From NCBI RefSeq assembly GCF_044755465.1, contig NZ_JBIVRB010000008.1:62001-126000 (forward strand): DNA of 64,000 nt, written 5' to 3'. This stretch comes from Peterkaempfera sp044755465. Its GTDB lineage: Bacteria > Actinomycetota > Actinomycetes > Streptomycetales > Streptomycetaceae. A model generated the notes under the pieces. That model saw nothing but the letters and a program-made list of their open reading frames with translations, was not told the DNA's origin and made no database searches. How positions within the stretch are numbered: the first letter of the stretch is position 1; every line of letters begins with the position of its first letter. Below are positions 51,526 to 61,200 of the stretch, in pieces. The translations under genes were made by a program, and so were the position numbers.

Positions 51526-52479
51526 ATGTTGAAGTACGTGCTGGACATCGTGGATCTGCTGGACGATCCGGGGGCCTCCGGCAAGCAGGTCGTGGAGTAC
51601 CTCGACGGCGTCGCGGGCGCCGAGGGGTCGGGTGCCGAGGTCACCACCGTCTCCGGTGAGCGCGGCTCCACCGACTTCGTCCTGCTGCGCGTTCCCGGCC
51701 ACCGGGGGCGCGCCGCCGGTGGCAGTGCCCGTACCCTCGGTGTGATCGGCCGCCTGGGCGGGGTCGGCGCCCGGCCCGGTGTGACCGGCCTGGTGTCCGA
51801 CGCCGACGGTGCCGCCGCCGCGCTGGCCGCCGGTGCCAAGCTGCTGGACATGCGCCGCCGCGGCGACCGGCTGCCCGGTGACGTGGTCGTCGCCACGCAC
51901 ATCTGCCCCAGCGCGCCGACCGAGCCGCACGACCCGGTGCCGTTCATGGGCTCGCCCGTGGACATCGCCACCATGAACCGGCACGAGGTGACCGGCGACA
52001 TGGAGGCCGTGCTCTCCATCGACACCACCAAGGGCAACCGGATCGTGAACCACAAGGGCCTGGCCCTGTCCCCGGTGGTCAAGGAGGGGTGGGTGCTGCG
52101 GGTGAGCGAGCAGCTCGGTGAGCTGCTGGCCGTGGTCACCGGTGAGCCGTTGGTCACGTTCCCCGTGACCACGCAGGACATCACCCCGTACGGTATCGGG
52201 GTACATCACATCAATTCGATTCTTCAGCCGTCCACCGCCACGACCGCCCCCGTGGCCGGTCTGGCGATCACCTCGGCGGCGGCCGTCCCCGGCTGCCAGA
52301 CCGGCGCGAGCCACGAGACGGACATCGCGTCCGCCGCCCGCTACGCCGTCGAGGTCGCCAAGTCCTACGGCGAGGGCCGGCTCGATTTCCACGACGCGGC
52401 GGAGTTCGGCAGCCTCGTCAACCGCTACGGGTCGCTGGCCCACCTCCAGACGTTCGGCCACGAATCCCGGGAGTCCTGA
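51526..52479 (+). CDS. DUF1177 family protein
   Basis: This 317-residue protein matches the DUF1177 pattern: an N-terminal LDIVDLLDDPGASGKQVVEY, CPSAPTEPHDPVPFMGSPVD and a HETDIASAARYAVEVAKSYG ending. No signal or membrane segment is present. Its biochemical function is unestablished; in other bacteria it clusters with transporters and amidohydrolases, as here. It overlaps the permease gene by one base. Confidence 0.9.
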   Translation: MLKYVLDIVDLLDDPGASGKQVVEYLDGVAGAEGSGAEVTTVSGERGSTDFVLLRVPGHRGRAAGGSARTLGVIGRLGGVGARPGVTGLVSDADGAAAALAAGAKLLDMRRRGDRLPGDVVVATHICPSAPTEPHDPVPFMGSPVDIATMNRHEVTGDMEAVLSIDTTKGNRIVNHKGLALSPVVKEGWVLRVSEQLGELLAVVTGEPLVTFPVTTQDITPYGIGVHHINSILQPSTATTAPVAGLAITSAAAVPGCQTGASHETDIASAARYAVEVAKSYGEGRLDFHDAAEFGSLVNRYGSLAHLQTFGHESRES

Positions 52480-53885
52480 TGAGAGCCACCTCCTCCGTCC
52501 CGGCCGCCGGGGTCGCGGACAGCGCCGGGCACGCCAAGGGCATCGGCAGTGACGACTACGCGTCCTCCCGGGTCCCGCGCGACGCGCGCTTCGGATTCTG
52601 GACCATGCTGCTCCAGTGGCTCGGCCAGTCCGGCTCGCTGTCGCAGTTCACCCTCGGCGCCACGATCGGCGTCGGCATGACCTTCGGCAACGCCTTCCTC
52701 GCCTTCACCCTCGGCGCCGTGATCCTGGAGATCGTCATCTTCCTGATCGGCGTGGCCGGGATGCGCGAGGGCCTGGCGACCCCGCTGCTGACCCGCTGGA
52801 TAGGTTTCGGCCGCAATGGCTCGGCGCTCGTCAGCTTCGTCATCGCGGTCAGCCTGGTGGGCTGGTTCGGCGTGCAGAACACGATCTTCGCCAACAGCAC
52901 CGCCGCGCTGCTCGGCGGGCCGCCCTGGCTGTGGTGCGTGGTCGCCGGTGCGGCCATCACGGTCCTGGTCATCTTCGGCTTCCGGTACATGGCACTGCTC
53001 GCGAAGATCGCCACGCCGCTCTTCTTCGCACTGGTCGCCTGGTCCATCACCAGCGCGCTGATGGACCACTCGGTCTCCGAGCTGATCAAGGCCCCGCCGT
53101 CCGGGGCAACGATCCCGCTCGCGGTCGGTGCCACCGCCATCGCGGGCGGCTATATGACGGGCGCGATCGTCGCTCCCGAGATGACCCGCTACAACCGCAA
53201 GTCCTGGCACGTCTTCGTGCAGAGCGCCTCGTCGATGATCCTCTCCGAGTACATCGTCGGCATGGTCGGCGTGCTCCTGGGCCACCTGGTCAAGAGCAAC
53301 AGCGTCACCCACATCGTGCTCTCCACCTCCGGCGCGATCGGCGTGATCGTGGTCATCCTGTCCACCGCGAAGATCAACGACTGGAACCTGTACGGCTCCT
53401 CGCTCGGCGTCGTCAACTTCTTCCAGGTCGTCTTCGGCAAGCGCCTGCACCGGGGAGTCGTCACCATCGGGCTCGGCATCGCCGGCACGATCCTGTCCGC
53501 GATCGGCGTCATGAACCACTTCACGGCCTTCCTGTCGCTGCTCGGCGTGGCGATCCCGCCCATCGGCGGCATCATCGTGGCCGAGTACTGGGTCGTCCGC
53601 CGGATGCGCCGGCCGCTGGACGAGACCCGCGAGGCCGAGACCCTGCCGACCACCTCGCCCACCTGGGTGCCGATGTCGCTGGTCATCTGGGCGGCCGCGT
53701 TCTGCGTCGGCAAGTTCGTCACCGACGGCATACCGGCTGTGAACTCGCTGCTCACCGCCTTCGGCCTGTACTGCGTCCTCGGCTGCCTCGGCTGGATCAA
53801 GCCGTACGGCACCACCGCCACCCTGGACGACGCGGGCGCCACCGTCCCCGTCCCCGACGAGACCACCCCGGTGGGAGCGGCATGA
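52479..53885 (+). CDS. NCS1 family permease (cytosine/purine/hydantoin transporter-like)
   Basis: This 468-residue integral membrane protein has about twelve hydrophobic segments. The first region (LGQSGSLSQFTLGATIGVGM), TAIAGGYMTGAIVAPEMTRY and PIGGIIVAEYWVVRR are typical of CodB-like NCS1 symporters. The family imports nucleobases, hydantoins and related compounds with H+ or Na+. It is coupled to DUF1177 upstream and to the M20 enzyme downstream (ATGA), so it probably brings in the compound that the M20 enzyme hydrolyses. Confidence 0.93.
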   Translation: MRATSSVPAAGVADSAGHAKGIGSDDYASSRVPRDARFGFWTMLLQWLGQSGSLSQFTLGATIGVGMTFGNAFLAFTLGAVILEIVIFLIGVAGMREGLATPLLTRWIGFGRNGSALVSFVIAVSLVGWFGVQNTIFANSTAALLGGPPWLWCVVAGAAITVLVIFGFRYMALLAKIATPLFFALVAWSITSALMDHSVSELIKAPPSGATIPLAVGATAIAGGYMTGAIVAPEMTRYNRKSWHVFVQSASSMILSEYIVGMVGVLLGHLVKSNSVTHIVLSTSGAIGVIVVILSTAKINDWNLYGSSLGVVNFFQVVFGKRLHRGVVTIGLGIAGTILSAIGVMNHFTAFLSLLGVAIPPIGGIIVAEYWVVRRMRRPLDETREAETLPTTSPTWVPMSLVIWAAAFCVGKFVTDGIPAVNSLLTAFGLYCVLGCLGWIKPYGTTATLDDAGATVPVPDETTPVGAA

Positions 53886-55294
53886 ACACCCCCGTCAGCC
53901 CCACCGACCCCGTCAGCCCCACTGACCCCGTCAGCCCCACCGACCCCGTCAGCCCCGCCGGCCCCGTGACCACCGGTGGCTCCGGCCAGGCGTTCCGTCC
54001 TGCGGGCGACGACGCCCAGGACGAGGCCGTCAGCCTCTGCGCCGAGCTGATCCGCTTCGACACCTCCAACCCGACCAGTGACGAACGCGCCTGCGCCGAG
54101 TGGGTGGCGGGCGTGCTGGCCGAGGCCGGTATCGAATCCGTCCTGGTGGAGAGCGCCCCCGGACGGGCCAACGTCATCGCCCGGATCGCCGGCAGCGACC
54201 CGGCCCGCGGTGCCCTGCTGGTCCACGGCCATCTCGACGTGGTGCCCGCCGACCCGGACGAGTGGCAGGTGCCGCCGTTCTCCGGCGAGATCCGCGACGG
54301 CTACCTGTGGGGCCGCGGCGCCATCGACATGAAGGACACCGTGGCCGTGATGCTGGCCACCGCCCGGCACTTCGCCCGCAGCGGCACCCGCCCCTCCCGT
54401 GACCTGGTGCTCGCCTTCCTCGCCGACGAGGAAGCCGGTGGCAGGTTCGGCGCGCACTGGCTGGTCGAGCACCGGCCGGAGCTGTTCGAAGGGGTCACCG
54501 AGGCGATCGGTGAGGGCGGCGGGTTCTCCTTCGCCATCGACGGCACCCGCCGCCTCTACCCGATCGAGAACGCCCAGCGCGGCATGGCCTGGATGGAGCT
54601 CACCGCCACCGGCCGGGCCGGCCACGGCTCCTCACCGAACGACGAGAACGCCGTCACCGACCTCGCGGAATCCCTCACCCGCATCGGACGGCACACCTTC
54701 CCCATCCGCCTCATCGAACCGGTCCGCGCGCTGCTCGCGGAGGCCGCGCGCCTGTACGGAGTCGACTTCGACGAGAACGACATCGAGCGGACCCTGCCGC
54801 AGCTCGGCCCGGTCGGGGACTTCATGCAGGTGGTCCTGCGCAACTCCGCCAACCCCACCATGTTCCAGGCGGGCTACCAGACCAATGTGATCCCGGGCCG
54901 CGCCACCGCCCGGGTGGACGGCCGGTTCCTGCCCGGCCACGAACAGGAGCTCCTCGACACCATCGACGCGCTGCTCCTCCCGTCCGTCAGCCGGACGTGG
55001 GTCAACCACGACATCGCGCTGGAGACGTCCTTCGACGGCCCCCTGGTCGACGCCATGTGCGCCGCCGTACGCGCCGAGGACCCCGACGGCCACCCGGTCC
55101 CGTACTGCAACCCGGGCGGCACCGACGCCAAGGCGTTCACCAAGCTCGGCATCCGCTGCTTCGGCTTCAAGGGGCTCAAGCTCCCGCACGACCTGGACTA
55201 CGGCCGCCTCTTCCACGGCGTCGACGAACGCGTACCCGTGGCGGGGCTGCGCTTCGGGGTCCGCGTCATGGGCCGCCTGTGGCAGACCTGCTGA
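53882..55294 (+). CDS. M20 family metallo-amidohydrolase / peptidase
   Basis: This 470-residue di-zinc enzyme has LLVHGHLDVVPADPDEW (ligand His), LWGRGAIDMKD (bridging Asp), LAFLADEEAGG (catalytic Glu-Glu), the dimerisation lid starting near IENAQRG, and the late CNPGGTDAKAF and FHGVDER ligands. M20 enzymes cleave dipeptides, N-acyl or N-carbamoyl amino acids. The N terminus is odd: residues 4-27 are four copies of PVSPTD/AG encoded by an 18-bp tandem repeat, then a linker before the catalytic fold. The start overlaps the permease stop (ATGA). Confidence 0.93.
   Translation: MNTPVSPTDPVSPTDPVSPTDPVSPAGPVTTGGSGQAFRPAGDDAQDEAVSLCAELIRFDTSNPTSDERACAEWVAGVLAEAGIESVLVESAPGRANVIARIAGSDPARGALLVHGHLDVVPADPDEWQVPPFSGEIRDGYLWGRGAIDMKDTVAVMLATARHFARSGTRPSRDLVLAFLADEEAGGRFGAHWLVEHRPELFEGVTEAIGEGGGFSFAIDGTRRLYPIENAQRGMAWMELTATGRAGHGSSPNDENAVTDLAESLTRIGRHTFPIRLIEPVRALLAEAARLYGVDFDENDIERTLPQLGPVGDFMQVVLRNSANPTMFQAGYQTNVIPGRATARVDGRFLPGHEQELLDTIDALLLPSVSRTWVNHDIALETSFDGPLVDAMCAAVRAEDPDGHPVPYCNPGGTDAKAFTKLGIRCFGFKGLKLPHDLDYGRLFHGVDERVPVAGLRFGVRVMGRLWQTC
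53891..53962 (+). repeat. 18-bp in-frame tandem repeat, four copies
   Basis: Four 18-bp units (CCCGTCAGCCCCACCGAC type; the last is diverged) encode a PVSPTD repeat at the N terminus of the M20 enzyme, right after the start codon. Confidence 0.9.
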
Positions 55295-55447
55295 ACGCGG
55301 CCGTCCGCGCCGGCCCGGCGCCGGGTCGCGCAGGGCGGTGGCTTCCGTAACCGCTCCAGCACACCCCACATCGAGGACCCCGGTGCATCCTGCCGGGGTC
55401 CTCAACCGTTGGAGATCGCTCAGAGACCGTCATGGCGGCGTCCGGGC

Positions 55448-55610
55448 TCACCTCGGCCGGGCCCCGGACCTGCTCATGGGCGGGGTGTCCTCGGCGGCGG
55501 TGTTCTCGGCGGCGGTGTCCTCGGCGGCGGCCCAGCCGGCGAGGAGTCGCAAGGCGTCGTGCTCGGGGGTGCCGGGCGCGGCGGTGTACGCGGTGAGGGT
55601 CAGGCCGGGT
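55448..55610 (-). pseudogene. C-terminal remnant of an XRE/MmyB-like regulator
   Basis: A minus-strand frame without a start reads GLTLTAYTAAPGTPEHDALRL then LAGWAA, the closing segment of the MmyB-like ligand-binding domain of XRE regulators. It is followed by a low-complexity AEDTA repeat made by a 15-bp tandem repeat (55484-55528) and a stop. The DNA-binding part is missing. The remaining part of 55295-55655 holds no gene. Confidence 0.6.
55484..55528. repeat. 15-bp tandem repeat, three copies
   Basis: Three units GGTGTCCTCGGCGGC (the middle one has one change) lie inside the XRE-regulator remnant. Confidence 0.8.
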
Positions 55611-55655
55611 CGGGCGGCTCGTCCGCCAGAAGTCCCCGGCCGGGCCGGGAGTGGT

Positions 55656-56900
55656 TCACCAGCAGACCGGGAGGGTGAGGGGCGACTTGCTCGGGGCCTG
55701 GTCGTCCCAGGTGGGGCGGTGTCCATCGGCCAGGTGCAGGTCGGGGAACCGGTCGAGCAGCGCCTCCAGGCAGACGGTCATCTGGGCGCGTGCCAGGTGC
55801 GCGCCGATGCAGTTGTGCGTCCCCCGGCCGAAGGTGAGGTGCGGGTTGTCCGCGCGGCACAGGTCGAGCCGGTCGGCGTCGGCGAACACCCGCTCGTCCC
55901 GGTTGGCCGCCGCGAGTACGGGCAGCACGGCGTCACCGGCGTGGATCGTCCGGCCGTGCAGCTCCAGGTCCTCGACGGCCTGGAGGACCACGACGCCGTT
56001 CATCACCGGCACATAGCGCAGCAGTTCCTCCACCGCGCCGGGCAGCAGCTCGCGCCGGTCGCGCAGCCGGGCGTACCGGTCCGGCCGGGCCAGCAGGGTG
56101 TGCACCGAGTCGGCCAGGAACATGGTGCTCGTCCGGTAGCCGGCGACCAGCATGGAGAGTCCGAAACTCACCACGCTCTCCGCGTCCAGGCTGCCGCGCC
56201 CGCACTCGCCCACCAGCCCGCTGAGGATGTCGTCGCCGGGCTCGCGCCGCTTGCGGTCGAGCAGCGCGGAGATGTAGCCGCGCAGTCGGGCGGTGACCTC
56301 GCGGCCCTCCTCCAGGGTGACCATCGCGCCGAGGGCGGCGTCCGCCATGGGCAGGAAGTCGTCGCGCTCCGCGTAGGGGATGCCCACCAGCTCGCACATC
56401 ACCAGGAGCGGGAAGGGTTCGAGGAACCCGGCGACCAGGTCGCCGGGCCGACCGCCGCCGACGAACTCCGCCAGCAGCCGGTCGGCCGACTGCCGGATGC
56501 GCGGCAGCCGGCCCCGGACGGACCGGACGCTGAAGGGCTCGGCGAGGGCCCGGCGCAGGGCGGCGTGCCGGGGGCCGTCCAGTTCCATCATCGTGGTCAG
56601 GCCGGGTTCGTCGCCGGCGGCCCGGTCGGGGCGCGGCGGCCAGTCGTTGATGGTCGGCCTGACCAGCCGGGGGTCCGCGACCAGTGCCCGGACGTCGCCG
56701 TACCGGGTGGCGTACCAGGCGGTGGCGCCGATCGGCAGCCGGACTTCGGCCAGCGGGCAGTCCCGGCGCAGCCGGGCGTACTCGGTGGGCGGTCCCATGG
56801 TGCCCGGCGGCGGGACGGGCATGTCGATCAGGGGGGCGCCGGTGGCGGGCTTCCCGGTGGCGGGCGGGTCGGTGACGGGTTCCGGGGGTGTGCTGGTCAC
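55656..56900 (-). CDS. Cytochrome P450 (CYP, bacterial class I), copy 1
   Basis: This 414-residue P450 has an ExxR-type helix K (VEELLRYVP region), heme-ligand motif FGRGTHNCIGAHLAR and an I-helix reading VAGYRTST. The conserved Thr is present, but the usual acidic residue before it is Arg. GTG 56900 has GGAGG 7 nt upstream. It follows a homologous P450 gene by 43 nt and an A-T-reductase, all on the minus strand, so it probably oxidises the product of that synthetase or its carrier-bound amino acid (inference). The ferredoxin partner is not in the window. Confidence 0.93.
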   Translation of the reverse strand: MTSTPPEPVTDPPATGKPATGAPLIDMPVPPPGTMGPPTEYARLRRDCPLAEVRLPIGATAWYATRYGDVRALVADPRLVRPTINDWPPRPDRAAGDEPGLTTMMELDGPRHAALRRALAEPFSVRSVRGRLPRIRQSADRLLAEFVGGGRPGDLVAGFLEPFPLLVMCELVGIPYAERDDFLPMADAALGAMVTLEEGREVTARLRGYISALLDRKRREPGDDILSGLVGECGRGSLDAESVVSFGLSMLVAGYRTSTMFLADSVHTLLARPDRYARLRDRRELLPGAVEELLRYVPVMNGVVVLQAVEDLELHGRTIHAGDAVLPVLAAANRDERVFADADRLDLCRADNPHLTFGRGTHNCIGAHLARAQMTVCLEALLDRFPDLHLADGHRPTWDDQAPSKSPLTLPVCW

Positions 56901-56943
56901 GGGTGGTCCTCCGCTGGTCGGGGGCGGGGCGGCCGGGCCGGGT

Positions 56944-58167
56944 TCACCAGCTGACCGGGAGGGTCAGCGGTGACTTGGTCAGGGATTCGTCGTCCCAGCT
57001 GGGCTCCCGCCCTTCGGGCAGGTGCAGCCCCGGGAAGCGGTCGAGCAGCGCCTCCAGCCCGACCGTCAGCTCGGCGCGTGCCAGGTGCGCGCCGAAGCAG
57101 TTGTGGGTTCCCCGGCCGAAGGCGAGATGGCCGTTCCCGGTCCGGCCGAGGTCGAGCCGGTCGGCGTCGGTGAACACCCGCTCGTCCCGGTTGGCGGAGG
57201 CCAGCACCGGGAGCACGGCCTCGCCCTTGCGGACCGTCTGCCCCCGCACCTCGATGTCCTCGGTGGCCAGCAGCACCACGACGCCGTTCATCACCGGCAC
57301 ATAGCGCAGCAGTTCCTCCACCGCGCCGGGCAGCAGCTCGCGGTGGTCGCGCAGCCGGGCATAGCGCTCCGGGCGGGCCAGCAGGGTGTGCACCGAGTTG
57401 GCCAGGAAGATGCCGCTGATGCCGAAGCCGACGGTGAGCATGGACAGTCCGAAGGCCAGCACATCGTCATGGGACAGTGCTCCTTCGTCGCACTGGCGGA
57501 CCAGCTGGGTCAGGGCGTCGTCGCCGGGCCGGCTCCGCTTCCGGTCGATCAGCTCGGACAGATAGGCGCGCAGCAGGTCGGTGACCCTGCGTCCCTCCTC
57601 CGAGGTCACCATCCCGCTGAGGGCCGCGTCCAGTATGGGCAGGAAGCGGTCCCGCTCCTGGTAGGGGACACCCACCAGGTCGCAGAGCACCAGCAGCGGG
57701 AACGGGGCGGTGAACCCGGCGACCAGGTCGCCGCACCGACCGCCCGCCTGGAACGCCTCCAGCAACTGCTCGGCGCGTTCGCGGAGCCGCGGCAGGCGGT
57801 TCCGGACGGCGCGGGAGCTGAACGGCTGGGCCACGGCCCGGCGCAGCGACCGGTGCCGGGGGCCGTCCAGCTCCGACATCGTGACCAGCCCCGGCCGGGC
57901 GTCGGCGGCCTGGTCGGGGCGCGGCGGCCAGTCGTTGATGGTCGGCCTGATCAGCCGGGGGTCCGCGAGCAGTGCCCGGACGTCGTCGTAGCGGGTGGCA
58001 AACCAGGCGGTCGCGTCCATCGGCATCCTGACCCGGGCCATGGGGCAGCTCTCCCGCAGCCGGACGTACTCCTCGGGCGGCCCCATGGTGCCCGGCGGGG
58101 GGAGCGGGAAGTCAAGCACGCCCCGCTCGGGCTCGGGGCCCGGCGCGCTGAGTGGCTGTGGGGTCAT
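56944..58167 (-). CDS. Cytochrome P450 (CYP, bacterial class I), copy 2, unusual I-helix
   Basis: This 407-residue homologue of the neighbouring P450 has a normal heme-ligand loop (FGRGTHNCFGAHLAR) and VEELLRYVP. The I-helix oxygen-activation motif A-G-x-D/E-T-T/S reads V246-G-F-G-I-S251, so both the acid and the conserved Thr are lost (Gly249, Ile250). P450s lacking this Thr are known and may use substrate-assisted activation or catalyse atypical reactions. ATG 58167 has GGAAGGGA about 8 nt upstream. It lies 43 nt after the A-T-reductase gene. The pair looks like a tandem duplication with functional divergence. Confidence 0.93.
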   Translation of the reverse strand: MTPQPLSAPGPEPERGVLDFPLPPPGTMGPPEEYVRLRESCPMARVRMPMDATAWFATRYDDVRALLADPRLIRPTINDWPPRPDQAADARPGLVTMSELDGPRHRSLRRAVAQPFSSRAVRNRLPRLRERAEQLLEAFQAGGRCGDLVAGFTAPFPLLVLCDLVGVPYQERDRFLPILDAALSGMVTSEEGRRVTDLLRAYLSELIDRKRSRPGDDALTQLVRQCDEGALSHDDVLAFGLSMLTVGFGISGIFLANSVHTLLARPERYARLRDHRELLPGAVEELLRYVPVMNGVVVLLATEDIEVRGQTVRKGEAVLPVLASANRDERVFTDADRLDLGRTGNGHLAFGRGTHNCFGAHLARAELTVGLEALLDRFPGLHLPEGREPSWDDESLTKSPLTLPVSW

Positions 58168-58210
58168 GCTCGGTCCCTTCCGGGTTGCCGTACCGGGTGC
58201 TCGGGGGCGG

Positions 58211-61200
58211 CTAGGGGCGCTCGATGTAGCCGGTGGCGTGGAAGTACTCCAGGTAGCGGTCCAGGAGTTCCGCGTCGACCGGCGGGCAGTGCAGGTCGGC
58301 GGTGGCCAGGTCACGTTCGACGTTGGCGCGTCCCAGGGTCGGGAAGGTGCCCTCGAAGTACATCTCCTTGACGGACATGTCCGCCGTCCGGCACCGGTCC
58401 ACGCAGAGCGACACAAACGGCGCGGTGGGGCTGGTGGGGTGCTGCGCGACATGGCGGACGAGTTCGCCCACCCACTGGTCGTAGGGCAGTCGGCGGATGC
58501 GGTGGCCGTCGGCGTGCATCCGGTCGAGCATGTCGTGCAGGCTCGCCGCGCGGGGGTTGGTCAGGTGGTACGTCCGGTCGGTCGCGCGGTGCCCGGTGGC
58601 GATGTGCACCACCGCCTCGGAGAGGTAGTCCACCGGGACGAAGTCCAGCGGCAGCGGGATGTCGGGGGCGAGCCCGGTCTCCGCGATCGTCTTGAACAGC
58701 GAGCAGATCGCGGTCTCGGTGTTGCAGGCGCCGGTGCGCCGGTCGCCGGTGATCTCGTAGGGCCGGTAGACCGCCACCGGGAGGCCCTGGGCCGCCGCGT
58801 CGCGCAGCACCTCTTCGGCGACCCACTTGCTCTCGGCGTAACCCATGGTGAGCTGGTCGGCGTGGTCGAGGGGCAGCTCCTCGTCGACGTGCCGCACGCC
58901 GGCGGTGCCGAAGCCGGCCAGCACCGCGATGGTGGACAGGAAGTGCACCGGCACGCCGCGCTCGGCCGCCAGCCGTACGAGCTGCCGGGTGCCTTCCACA
59001 TTGGCCCGGCGCAGTTCCTCGTAGGGGTAGAGGAAGTTGACCTGCGCGGCGGAGTGGATCACCAGGTCGAGGGTGTCGGCGAGTTCGGCGGCGCGGCCGG
59101 GCTCCACGCCGAGGCCGGGTTCGGCGAGGTCGGCGGGGAAGCACACGATGCGGTCGGCGGCCTCGGGGGTGGCGAGACCGAAGCGGGCCAGGTTCCGCAG
59201 CACCCGCTGCCGGGCGTGGGCGTGGTCGCGGCTGCGTACCGGGCAGTGCACCCGGGCGTCGGTGCGGTGCAGCAGCCGGTCGAGCAGGAAGGCGCCGACG
59301 AATCCGGAGGCGCCGGTCAGCAGTACCTCCCTCGGGTGCTGCCAGTCCGGCTCCGGCCCTCGTCGGGGCGGCAGGGTGAAGCCCAGCCGCGCTTCGGCCC
59401 GGAAGTCCACGGTGTGGGCGTCGGCGTCGCCGTCGTGGTGGTGGCCGTCGGCGGCGGTGACGGCGGCGGTGAAGTCCTCCAGGGTGGGGGCTCGCAGCAG
59501 GCTGTGCACCAGGGTCCTGCCGTGCCGGGGGTCGAGGCCGAAGGCGGTGAGGGTACGGGTGACGACCTCGGCCGCCAGCAGTGAGTCGCCGCCGATCTCG
59601 AAGAAGTCGTCCCCGGGGGCCGGGTGCACGCCCAGCACCACCTGCCACACCTGTGCCAGTGCGTCCTGCGGGCCCAGTCCCCGGGTCCCGGCCGGGACCG
59701 GTGGCGGGACCGCGTCCGAGGGCGCCGCCAGGGCGCGCAGCCGGCGGCGGTCGACCTTGCCGGCCGAGGTCACCGGGAACTGCGGGACCTCCACCAGCCG
59801 CGCGGGCACCGCTGCTGCGGGCAGCCAGGCCGCGAGGCTTCTGCGGATGCGGTCCACGGGCAGCGCCTGCCCGGGGCGGGCCGGTGTCGCGTAGCCGATC
59901 AGGGTGTCGCCCTCCAGCTCGACGACGGCCTCGCCCACCGCGTCGTCCGCCCGCAGGCGTGCCTCGACCTCGTCCAGCTCGATGCGGTGCCCCCGCAGTT
60001 TGATCTGCCGGTCCACCCGGGCGCGGTACTCCAGGACGCCGTCCTCGCGCAGGACCACCCGGTCGCCGGTGCGGTAGAGCTTCGAACCGGGTTCGAAGGG
60101 GTTGTCGATGAAACGCTCGGCGGTCAGCTCCGGGTCCCCGAGGTATCCCAGGGCGAGCCCGTCGCCGCCGACGAGGAGTTCGCCCTCCTCGCCGGCCTCC
60201 GCGAGGGTGCCGTCCGCCCGCACCACATGGCAGCTGGAGTCCTCCAGCGGGCGGCCGATCGGTACGGCCGTCGCCTCGGGGTGCAGGGCGTCCACCAGGT
60301 GTGCGGTGGAGACCACGCTGTTCTCGGTCGGACCGTAGAAGTTGACCACGGTGGTGTCGGGGCAGGCCGCCAGTACCGCGCGGGTCAGCTCCGGGTCCAT
60401 CGCCTCACCGCCCGCCGAGGCGAACCGCAGGGACCGCAGCGCCGACGGCCCGGTCCGCGCGATGTGGTGGAACACCCCGGTGGTCAGATAGGCGATGCCG
60501 ACCCGCTCCGAGACCAGCCGCGCTTCCAGGGCGGCCGGGGACAGCAACTCCTCCTGGTCGGCCACGACCAGGCAGGCGCCGCCCAGCAGCGAGGACCAGA
60601 TCTCGATGGTGGAGGCGTCGGAGGAGAGGCCGTAGGCGTGCAGCACCCGCTCCCCCGGGCGGGGGCGCTGCCAGACCAGGTCGGACGCGGCCAACCGGAT
60701 GACGCCACGGTGCGGGACCGCCACCGGCTTGGGACGCCCGGTGGAGCCGGAGGTGAACATCACATAGGCGCAGTCCGTGGGCCGTACCCGGACCTGCGGC
60801 GGAGCGGCGGCGGGTCGGCTCGGCGCCTGGCCGCCCAGGTCGATCCGCGTCCGCACCCGCCGGACCCGGCAGACACTGCCGGGCAGCGTCACGACGGTGT
60901 GCACCCCCGCGTCCTCGGCCATCGCCTGGAGCCGCCCGGGTGGGGAGGCGTCGTCCAGGGGGACGTACGCCGCGCCGGTCTTGAGGATGCCCAGGAAGGC
61001 GACCAGTGCCTCCAACGACCGGCTGCCGCACACACCGACCTTGTCGCCGTGCCGCACCCCGGCGTCGTGCAGCCGGGCGGCCAGTGCGTCGGAGCGGACC
61101 CTGAGCTCGTCGTAGCTCAGGGTGCGGCCGTGCTGTACGGAGGCGGTCGCCCGGGGGCGGCGCGCCGCCTGTGCGTCGAACAGTTCATGGAGACCGCGAT

